A DNA stretch of 64,000 bases from Colwellia sp. Arc7-635 (GTDB lineage Bacteria; Pseudomonadota; Gammaproteobacteria; Enterobacterales; Alteromonadaceae), in NCBI RefSeq assembly GCF_003971255.1, contig NZ_CP034660.1, positions 2,046,001 through 2,110,000 on the forward strand, read 5' to 3'. This document shows positions 56,433 to 64,000 of the stretch, in pieces (the first letter of the stretch is position 1; each line of letters opens with the position of its first letter). The notes beneath the pieces were generated by a model. That model was given only the letters and a program-made list of their open reading frames with translations. It did not search any database and had not been told where the DNA came from. The position numbers and the translations under genes are program-made.

Positions 56433-57545
56433 TTAATAGTGATTAATCTCTTTAAGAACGGTTTGGTTTTCTCCCATTCCACCTAAAGTGACTAATTGGC
56501 CATCAAGTTGTAAGAGACCACGATGATCCATAGTGGCATTTTTACTATAAGTTATTGTCCATTTATGGCTATCAAGGCCATAGCGCCAAATTTCATTGCT
56601 GGCTGTTGAAGGTTCGCCGTTGTAACCTATACCGTTGTAATTGTAGGGGTTGTTACTCCCACCAATAAAAACAATTTCTTTACTGTTCGTGGTGACATTA
56701 ACTAGGCCTGTTGCTGCCATGCGATAGCGAGACTCACCAGTTGGATGGTCGACTTTATACCATGAAATAATGGCTGGGTTTTGTGGATTAATTTCGCCTC
56801 GATAACAAGCTGTCTGAGCTGCATAGCTTCGACGTTTTTTAAGGTGAACATCAATACCGACGCCATCGCACACTAAAACATTATTATCAACAATCCCTCC
56901 CGCATGACCAAACACGGCCTTGCCTGGAAATGGCGAGGCCTGCTGCCATTGGTTCGTCTTAGTATCATATAATTGCACTAAATTAACGTTACCGTCATTG
57001 TGCCAGCCACTGATCAAATAGATATAACGGTCTTTATAAGGTAGAGCTATACTGTCATCAACAGGTACCGGCATAGGAGCTAATGCTTGATATTTATCTT
57101 CGAGCACATGATAAGCGTAAACATCTGGCACTGATACTTCACTGTGATCTTTGGCTACGGTATAGCCACCAAAGACATAAGCTACCTCTTTAATTGCGGT
57201 GGCAACACTTGCTAAGCGTCCGGTTAAGCCATTAATTGGTTCTTGTATCGGTACAGCAGATTTTTTCTGCCATTTATTTTTGCTGACATCATAAACGTAA
57301 CTATGATTATGCACATCTTGATAACCTTTCATTTGTCCTAAACCAGAAAAAGATAATAAGTACCAATGATTATTAACTTTTACCTGTGCAACGGCGTTAT
57401 TGCTGACGGGTTCTGGTAACTCAGTTGTCAGTGCTGCAGCATGAGTGATAGGTAATATATTGTGTTGCTCAGCGTTAGCAGCGCAAGATATGCAGAAAAA
57501 TAGACTATTAAGTCGTATAAATTTTATAAGGGTATTTTTAGTCAT
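56433..57545 (-). CDS. secreted kelch-repeat protein
   Basis: The 370-residue protein has a signal peptide (residues 1-25, ending CAANA) and about five or six kelch blades (for example VYDVSKNKWQKKSAVP, AYVFGGYTVAKD, LYDTKTNQWQQASPFPG, EIVFIGGSNNPYNYNG). It should form a periplasmic beta-propeller like NanM, the sialate mutarotase, but the closest role cannot be fixed. It is a lone gene. Confidence 0.75.
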   Translation of the reverse strand: MTKNTLIKFIRLNSLFFCISCAANAEQHNILPITHAAALTTELPEPVSNNAVAQVKVNNHWYLLSFSGLGQMKGYQDVHNHSYVYDVSKNKWQKKSAVPIQEPINGLTGRLASVATAIKEVAYVFGGYTVAKDHSEVSVPDVYAYHVLEDKYQALAPMPVPVDDSIALPYKDRYIYLISGWHNDGNVNLVQLYDTKTNQWQQASPFPGKAVFGHAGGIVDNNVLVCDGVGIDVHLKKRRSYAAQTACYRGEINPQNPAIISWYKVDHPTGESRYRMAATGLVNVTTNSKEIVFIGGSNNPYNYNGIGYNGEPSTASNEIWRYGLDSHKWTITYSKNATMDHRGLLQLDGQLVTLGGMGENQTVLKEINHY

Positions 57546-57996
57546 AATGCCTCAAACATGTGTGCTCTATATAGGGTTAATAAAGAGCTAAAAAAAGGAC
57601 TAATAAAAGGTAAGTAAAGGGTAGCAGTAAGTCGTCTGTCAATTACTATTACGTAATGAGGAGCGTACCAAAAAAAGCTACTACACCATACTATTATTAA
57701 ACTGAGTTAAAAAGGGGGACCATAAGGGAGAAGCGAGGGTAAAGAGGCTATTAGTCCAGAAGATTAAATCAAAGTATGCGTTTAGAGTATTTTATCGAGA
57801 TACTCTTACAAGTTAGTCGTTAAGTTCATTGAAAAGAAAACTTTTAGATTGATATTACTGATATTTAAACAATGAACAACTATCAAGAATAGCGCTAAAT
57901 ATTGAGCCAAGACTTCTATTATTATCAGCTTTCAATCATTATTTTAGCGCTTGAAATACTAATGAAGTTGCCTTGGCAGGAGATTAACTCTCGTAC
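57546..57996. other. intergenic stretch without a gene
   Basis: 451 AT-rich bases that hold the kelch-gene promoter on the left and the end of the S4-protein gene on the right. I see no gene, clear repeat or strong hairpin. Confidence 0.5.
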
Positions 57997-58359
57997 TTAA
58001 AACGAAATAGGTTTACGTTTTGAGCGAGGACTTTCAATAGTATCAATAGGGGCTGGTTTATTGTTCGGCTTTACTCTTTTGGCTGATTTAGTCATTTCTG
58101 ACTTCGCACTTTTACCTGATTTATTTTTGTTAGCTTGGACAAAATTAACCTGAACAGTTTCACCATTAAATTCGACGATATCATTATGGCGAACTTTTTT
58201 TCGCTTTTGAAATTCAACCTCGTTATTTAATAATACATAACCTTCACTGATCACTATTTTCGCTTCACCGCCACCACCGACCATATTAGCTATTTTTAAT
58301 AATTTACAAAGTTCGATTGGTTGTACAGAAATATCAACAAGAGGAATAACGTTAGTCAT
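57997..58359 (-). CDS. S4-domain RNA-binding protein (YbcJ-like)
   Basis: The 120-residue protein has an S4 domain: IELCKLLKIANMVGGGGEAK near 16-35 and GYVLLNNEVEFQKRKKVRHND near 41-61. The tail (75-120) is basic with SAK and RSKRK segments. YbcJ and related small S4 proteins bind RNA, likely structured rRNA or tRNA. The basic tail is longer than in YbcJ (about 70 residues). Confidence 0.8.
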   Translation of the reverse strand: MTNVIPLVDISVQPIELCKLLKIANMVGGGGEAKIVISEGYVLLNNEVEFQKRKKVRHNDIVEFNGETVQVNFVQANKNKSGKSAKSEMTKSAKRVKPNNKPAPIDTIESPRSKRKPISF

Positions 58360-58684
58360 GGCTGACCTTTAAAGGCTAAATGCAAAAAAATGATTATAAC
58401 TGAGTTATTTAACTATGTCCTGTGCTCTATTGCTTATTACACATCAAGTAAAGGCAAGGGAGGGTATTTTCGTTTGTTACTATTTGAATTCAATATTTAT
58501 TTAACCTTGTTTAACTTATTTGTCTCTGTATAATGCGCATCCAGCAGAAACGGCAAGATACTTGAAAGGGTATTACGCAAAACTACCGATCTAAGGGTTT
58601 TACCTATGATAGCGGGGTTTCCAACGCGATTTTAGTATCGATAGTTCGTTTCATTAGTTTTATTTTATTGATATTAAGGTCACC
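58360..58684. other. intergenic stretch before the DUF3718 gene
   Basis: 325 bases between divergent genes; the promoters lie here. No gene or clear structure seen. Confidence 0.4.
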
Positions 58685-59029
58685 ATGAAAAATTTCTTCT
58701 TAGCATTAACACTTGTACTAATCTCAACTACTTATTCAGAAACTGCCCAAGCGAATAATGTTGCTAAATCATTATGCGAATATGTATCCGTTGATGATAA
58801 ATCTCGCCTTCGTTCTTACTTAAAATCTAATAAATTAAAAATTCGCAATATTTTTGATGCTGTACAATGTAATGGCCAAAATCTTGTTGCTTTTGCTGGT
58901 AGCAGTAACGCCATCGAAACAGGCACATTAATGTTAGGTAAATTACCTAAATCAACTGTTGAAGGTTTATTGGCAACCATCACTTCTCCAGAATTGACTG
59001 AAGCAGCTAACAAACGCATTAACGGTTAA
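58685..59029 (+). CDS. DUF3718 secreted protein
   Basis: The 114-residue protein has a signal peptide (MKNFFLALTLVLISTTYSET, likely cut after AQA). The core KSLCEYVSVDDKSRLRSYLK and IRNIFDAVQCNGQNLVAFA is a DUF3718 pattern with two cysteines that may form a disulfide. Its signal peptide and CNG motif resemble the secreted protein at 32077, so they are probably paralogues. Function unknown. A terminator follows. Confidence 0.75.
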   Translation: MKNFFLALTLVLISTTYSETAQANNVAKSLCEYVSVDDKSRLRSYLKSNKLKIRNIFDAVQCNGQNLVAFAGSSNAIETGTLMLGKLPKSTVEGLLATITSPELTEAANKRING

Positions 59030-59043
59030 TATTAGCCGTTGTT

Positions 59044-59074
59044 AAAAAAAAGCGGACAAATGTTCGCTTTTTTG
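59044..59074 (+). terminator. terminator after the DUF3718 gene
   Basis: AAAGCGGAC and GTTCGCTTT pair with one G-T around AAAT and end in T to 59074. Confidence 0.8.
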
Positions 59075-59730
59075 ATCTCCCTCATTATATAAAACATTTT
59101 ATTTCATAATATCATCTGTATCACTAGCAAAATCTGAAAGATCTATTTATTAATTAGGTGAGCTATTTTCACAAATAGAAATGATCGGATAATTACTGAG
59201 ATTGCTATAAAGACGTCCCTGCATATTTAGGCTAAATTACTGCCCGTTATTCTAATGTGATTTATATCCACAATTCCCTGTGTTGCTTTCAATCACAAAC
59301 TAGTCATTACTAAATCAGCACTTTCAATGACTCTACTCACGCTAGTTAAAAGTTATCCCCCTGATCACAAAATCATGCCCCTATAATCGCCATTAATACA
59401 GGCGTTAAAGCCTTAAACTTGTTATCACTAAAAGAAGAAAAACGTCTTTCTAACTGTGCAGGGGGACGTGTTATATAAATTAAAGTTGCAGGGAATAAAA
59501 TTGCGATGATTGAATCTGACAAAACCTTGTTTCTATATTTATGATAAAAATTCAACCCTAATGACCTTTTACTTTGTTAAATAAAGACTTTTTATTGAAG
59601 TAGCTTCACTGGTAAATAAATGAATATAAACTATCTTCATGTTAATGCATGGAGAAGTTTGTTGAGTTTTTTGTGAGTGGAATTGGGGGAGTAATTTGAT
59701 AAAACAAACAACAGCTCTGTTAGGTGAGCA
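59075..59730. other. 656-base stretch without a supported gene
   Basis: Several short frames are open on both strands, for example a minus-strand 60-codon frame at 59373-59555, but none has a ribosome binding site or a recognised pattern. The promoter of the histidine kinase must lie at its right end. Confidence 0.45.
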
Positions 59731-61245
59731 ATGATGAGAAAGGTCGATAGTAGAGATGATAAACAAAATGATAGTTTATTAGCGAGCAAAAAAAATTCGC
59801 AAAGCTTTTTTCAGAAATATCTATCTTGGAAAAATAGTGGCTCATCTTCGGTTTCTAGAAAACTGAATTTCGTGAATATACTGGTCATATTTTCGGGAAT
59901 TTTTAGCATCATAGGTGCCTATGAAATACACATGGGTGCAAAAATGCATGGATTAAACTATCTGCACCAAAAATATATTACCGAGTTAGTTAAAACAGTA
60001 AAAACATTTGAAACTAGCACATTTGAAGCAAATATTGAGGTATTAGAACCAGTAGAAAAAAGCGTTATGTTAATAAGGCAGCAGCCGATTGACTGTTTAG
60101 AGCTAATAGGACCTATTGAAGCTTTTATTATGGCGCTGATTGACACGGCTAACGCTATTAATGTTTGCCAGAACGACTTACAAATAGCGAATGATTTAAT
60201 CGTAGTAATAAACGCTTATAGAAACGGGGAAATTGATAAGTTTTCTTTACTTAGTCGGTTACATAAAGGTATTGAAGAATTCGAAGAGAGTGGCGTTAAA
60301 TTTGAGCCCCTTGTGGTGAAAACTGTAGAGATTACGTTTTTCGTCGTTATTACCATCGTCATTGGTAAAGCTTTTATTGTCCCTATGTTTGGTCTGTTGT
60401 TATCACGCAGTGTGGCGCGTGATTACTATATATTATTACGTACAAAAGCTAATCTGGAAAAAGAAAAACAGCATAGTACGCTGATACAGTCAGAACGAAT
60501 GGCTTCATTAAATACTTTAGTTGCAGGCATTGCTCATGAAGTGAATACCCCGGTGGGCGTTAGTATTACTGCTAATTCACACTCACAAGAAATATTGAAC
60601 CAAATTCATCAAGCTTATAAAACTGAAAGCTTAACAGAAGAGGACTTTCGTGAATTTTTTAAAGAAATGAAAGAAGTGAATCGTATTATTAGTGACAATC
60701 TTGTTCGTACTTCAACATTGATCAATAGCTTTAAAATGATATCGGTTGATCAAAGCGTTGAAAAATCTCAGCACATTCATTTTAAATCGTATATAGAACA
60801 AATATTAATCAGTTTATCACCATTAACTAAAAAATCAGGTATCAGCATTAACCTAAGGGGTGATGAAAGTATACAGGGGGACACTTACGGTGGAGCTTTA
60901 GTGCAGGTTATTACCAATATTGTCACTAATACGATTAGTCATGGATTTAAAGATAGAGAGCCTGGCACGTTATCCATTACCATATTTCAGCGTAAAGCGG
61001 GCGAAGTACAGTTGTCTTTTGAGGATAATGGCCATGGTATTCCTGAAATTGACTTACTGCATGTATTTGAACCTTTTTTTACCACAGGAAGAGGGCAAGG
61101 AGGTACAGGTCTGGGCCTTCATATTCTTCACAATTTAGTTGTAGATAAATTAAAAGGTCACGTTTCATGCACCAGTAAACTAGGTCAAGGGGCTAGATTC
61201 GACATTTACTTACCTGTGGAGCAACCATTAGGCGTAAACGCTTAA
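59731..61245 (+). CDS. membrane sensor histidine kinase
   Basis: The 504-residue protein has two membrane helices (about 49-66 and 198-220) that bracket a periplasmic sensor of about 130 residues, then a short linker, HisKA with IAHEVNTPVGVSITANSH near 267-284 and HATPase with NIVTNTISHGF, FEDNGHGIPEI and GGTGLGLHILHN. The HEVNTP box and its late position resemble kinases of the ZraS/NtrY-like group. TAGGTGAG precedes the paired ATGs. The next gene, a receiver-diguanylate cyclase/phosphodiesterase, starts about 100 bases on and is a likely partner. Confidence 0.88.
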   Translation: MMRKVDSRDDKQNDSLLASKKNSQSFFQKYLSWKNSGSSSVSRKLNFVNILVIFSGIFSIIGAYEIHMGAKMHGLNYLHQKYITELVKTVKTFETSTFEANIEVLEPVEKSVMLIRQQPIDCLELIGPIEAFIMALIDTANAINVCQNDLQIANDLIVVINAYRNGEIDKFSLLSRLHKGIEEFEESGVKFEPLVVKTVEITFFVVITIVIGKAFIVPMFGLLLSRSVARDYYILLRTKANLEKEKQHSTLIQSERMASLNTLVAGIAHEVNTPVGVSITANSHSQEILNQIHQAYKTESLTEEDFREFFKEMKEVNRIISDNLVRTSTLINSFKMISVDQSVEKSQHIHFKSYIEQILISLSPLTKKSGISINLRGDESIQGDTYGGALVQVITNIVTNTISHGFKDREPGTLSITIFQRKAGEVQLSFEDNGHGIPEIDLLHVFEPFFTTGRGQGGTGLGLHILHNLVVDKLKGHVSCTSKLGQGARFDIYLPVEQPLGVNA

Positions 61246-61349
61246 CGCTCTACTAACCATTAATTATGATTATACAAGTCTTTTAAATCTCATTGAGTGA
61301 GAAGCTACTTATTAGAATGGGTATTAATATATTTTATGAAGGTACTATT

Positions 61350-63666
61350 ATGAATGGTAAGTTATTAAAATTTGCTAGTAAAAAAAGTCAAGTAACAAAA
61401 GTCGAAAAAAAAGAGCTATTCAGTGATAACCCTTGGCATGTATTAGTTGTTGATGACGATGAAGCGATTCATGATGTTACGCGCTTAGTTTTGGCCAATT
61501 TTCATTTTGACAATAGACCATTACAGCTCTTTTTTGCTTATTCTGCTTTGGAAGCCCGTGAGCTATTAGAGCAGCCAAATGACTTCTCTATACTCTTACT
61601 TGATGTGGTCATGGAAACTGACCATGCCGGTCTAGATCTTGTCTCTCATATTCGAAATGTCATTAAAAATCAATTTCTCCGTATCATATTACGAACAGGT
61701 CAACCGGGACAAGCGCCTGAGTTAAGCGTGATTGTTGATTACGATATAAATGATTATCGAACTAAAACAGAATTAACGACAGAAAAAATGTACTCTTGTA
61801 TCACTGCAGCATTGCGCTCTTACCGAGATATAAATACTATTCGGGAATTAGCTGCCGACCGAGAGAAGCTGCAGAATAAAGTCGAACAGCGAAACGCTGA
61901 ATTAGAAAAAATCAACTCTCATTTAAAACATGAAATTGAAGAACGTGTTGTCGTCGAAAATTTATTGGCATCAACAAATGACAAGCTAGAGTCGATCATC
62001 AACAATTCAACCGCATTAATTTCACTTAAAGATACTTCTGGTCGCTACGACTTAGTGAATAAAATGTTCACATTAAGCTTAGATGTTAAAGACGACAATA
62101 TTATTGGTAAAACTGATCATGATATATTCTCTAATGAAACAGCTAATATGATCCGTGCGAATGACCTAAAAGTATTGAATTTAGGCCAAGCAATTCAATG
62201 TGAAGAAATATTACCGACTCAAGGTGAAGAAAACTTTTATCTGTGTGTAAAATTTCCCTTATATGATAGTGAGGGGGCGATATATCGAATTTGTAGCATA
62301 TGCACGGATATTACTGAAAGATTAGCCGCTCAAAATAAGGCACTGCACCTCGCTCAATATGACTCACTGACAGGGCTACCTAACCGGTTGCTTTTTCTGG
62401 ATAGATTAGCGCAATCATTATCTAAAAATCAGTGGGATAAGCACCACTTATCTGTCATGTTCATTGATTTAGATCGATTTAAACTCATCAACGATACGTT
62501 AGGACATGACGTGGGCGATCAATTACTCATTAGCGTGGCTCAACGGCTTGATTTACTTGTTCGCGATGGCGACTCAGTATGCCGGTTGGGAGGGATGAAT
62601 TTGCAATTTTGTTAACGGAACTTGTCAGTGAAAATGATGCGGTCAATATGGCTGAAAATATTATGCAGTCTTTGACTAAGTCCTACATGATTCATCAAAG
62701 AGAACTCATTATTACTCCAAGTATTGGTATTAGCCGCTGTCCTCTTGATGGTAATGATATTCAAAGCTTATTGAAAAAGGCCGGTGTGGCCATGTACAAA
62801 GCAAAGACATCAGGAAGAAATACTTACCGTTTTTATTTGAAAGAAGATGATAATAAAGCCAGTAAGTTGCTTTCTCTGGAATTTGATATGCGCAAAATGC
62901 TGACGAAAGGTGCTTCTGAACTGTTTTTACTTTACCAACCGAAAGTTGATATTTGTAGTGGACAATTTACAAGTGTAGAAGCGCTTATTCGTTGGGAGCA
63001 TCCAGAATTAGGTGTTATTTCACCTGCGCAGTTTATCCCGCTATTGGAAGAGACTGGCCTGATTATAGAAGTAGGAGAATGGGTGCTTAGAGAAGCTTGT
63101 TTATTTGCATCGAGAATGGCCAAGGCAGGCAATGAAGTAAAGGTTGCTGTCAATCTTTCACCTCGTCAACTTAAACGACAAGAAATTATTGTCACCATTA
63201 GCAATATTTTAAATGAAACAGGCTGTAAACCTCAATGGTTAGAGCTCGAAATGACAGAAAGCGCGCTAGTTGAAGACATAGATTATACCAAAAATTTGTT
63301 AGATGACATTGCTGCAATGGGGTAAGCTTAGCCATTGATGATTTTGGCACCGGATATTCGTCGATGAATTATCTGAAAAATTTACCGTTTAGTACATTAA
63401 AAATAGACCGCTCGTTTATTTTTGATGCACCAAATGTAGAGCAAGATAGAGCTATAGTGACAACTATTGCGCAATTGGCAAAGAATTTAAATATGGGAGT
63501 TGTCGCCGAAGGCGTTGAAACGTTAGAACAATTTAATCTAATTAAACAAATTTTGGGTGAATCAAAAGTTAATAAAATACAGGGCTATTTATTTTCTAAG
63601 CCGATCCATGAAGATGATCTCCTTAATGCTTCTGAAGATATTTTAAGAATTTGGCAGCAATTATAA
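61350..63666 (+). pseudogene. REC-PAS-GGDEF-EAL protein broken by two frameshifts
   Basis: Start is the ATG at 61350 (GAAGGT before it). Frame 1 (to 62615) holds a receiver domain (VLVVDDDEAIHD, LLLDVVMETDHAG), a coiled coil, a PAS domain and most of GGDEF (YDSLTGLPNRLLFLDRL). The GGDEF motif itself is split: the sequence reads CRLGG then shifts, and DEFAILLTEL continues in the next frame (62579-63325). This frame holds the EAL domain (FLLYQPKVD, VEALIRWEHPELG, ELEMTESALVED) to AAMG. A second shift leads to the last frame: IDDFGTGYSSMNYLKNLP, TLKIDRSF and VVAEGVETLEQ, ending at 63666. Each shift is repaired by adding one G to a G run (near 62591 and 63318). The intact protein would be about 772 residues and control cyclic-di-GMP. 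Confidence 0.8.
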
Positions 63667-63735
63667 TGTTAACCATTATTTATCCATTATTTGAATATCA
63701 TTAAAACGAAGAGTCACATTATTTTTATTGAGGTT

Positions 63736-63767
63736 ATTAGATTAACAATCTATGTTGTTAATCTAAT
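63736..63767. other. 12-bp inverted repeat near the right edge
   Basis: ATTAGATTAACA (63736-63747) and TGTTAATCTAAT (63756-63767) pair perfectly with an 8-base loop, 70 bases past the last gene. No T run follows. The remaining bases to 64000 show no complete gene. Confidence 0.45.
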
Positions 63768-64000
63768 ACAACGGCTTAGCTGTTAATGAACTAATATCCG
63801 TAGCGTTCATTGCTCTTATACCTGACAATGATCAATCGTCATAAAAAAACGGTCAAAGAATTGATAGTGCCAATATAAATAACTCACCAGATTATTCTAC
63901 TGTGTATGATACATAACTGGATATAATACAGATAAATAGAATAAAGTTTAGCAACTAGTGTCGCTGCTAATTTAACCCAAAACGGAGTTTTAGTGATTTT

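Noticed and set aside
59373-59555. 60-codon minus-strand frame
   Set aside because: No ribosome binding site or family pattern; lies in a gap with stops scattered in all frames.

Overview
This AT-rich window reads as chromosome of a marine gammaproteobacterium of the Alteromonadales, most like Colwellia or a close relative. That placement rests on protein families and gene order seen by eye (gltA/sdhCDAB/sucABCD, pnp-nlpI, alaA-yfbR, inosine-guanosine kinase, DUF3545, DUF2789, DUF3718), not on a search.

Layout. 1-10 kb: the end of truB, rpsO, a four-gene insert (desaturase-like protein, hemerythrin, DUF2249, NnrS-like membrane protein) that separates rpsO from pnp, then pnp, nlpI and a predicted membrane-anchored metallopeptidase. 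10-16.3 kb: a CsdA-CsdE fusion facing tcdA (both in the cyclic t6A tRNA pathway), a GlxA-type AraC regulator, and a hybrid REC-REC-histidine kinase. 16.3-28.3 kb: the TCA block, gltA divergent from sdhCDAB-sucABCD, closed by a strong terminator. 28.3-32 kb: an accessory stretch holding a nuclease-metallopeptidase fusion gene with one in-frame stop, and about 2.2 kb of non-coding DNA built from seven copies, in both orientations, of a strongly folded element. 32-46 kb: small secreted proteins, an EF-hand gene with a frameshift, a beta-barrel protein, a DHH phosphoesterase, gsk, a CDF metal exporter and a DUF885 protein. 46-54 kb: a Fur-box-controlled small operon ending in a signal-peptidase-like protease, a BdlA-like chemoreceptor, a Rieske protein, a PqiA-like protein, yfbR-alaA and an LRAT-like protein. 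54-64 kb: proS, a kelch protein, an S4 protein, a DUF3718 protein, and a histidine kinase next to a REC-PAS-GGDEF-EAL gene broken by two frameshifts in G tracts.

The most unusual part is the folded-repeat array at 29.75-31.97 kb. The copies keep the same hairpin architecture while the paired sequences differ (GTCGG/CCGAC against GTCGC/GCGAC; CCAGAGGGAGGC, CCAGAGGGGC or GCAAGGGGGAGAT arms, each with its own complement). This points to selection for an RNA or single-stranded DNA structure, not for protein. I do not recognise the family. The adjoining Mrr-like/M78 gene suggests an insertion hot spot after sucD. Three genes carry small disruptions in homopolymers, so sequencing error must be excluded before calling them dead. 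No tRNA, rRNA or CRISPR array was seen.
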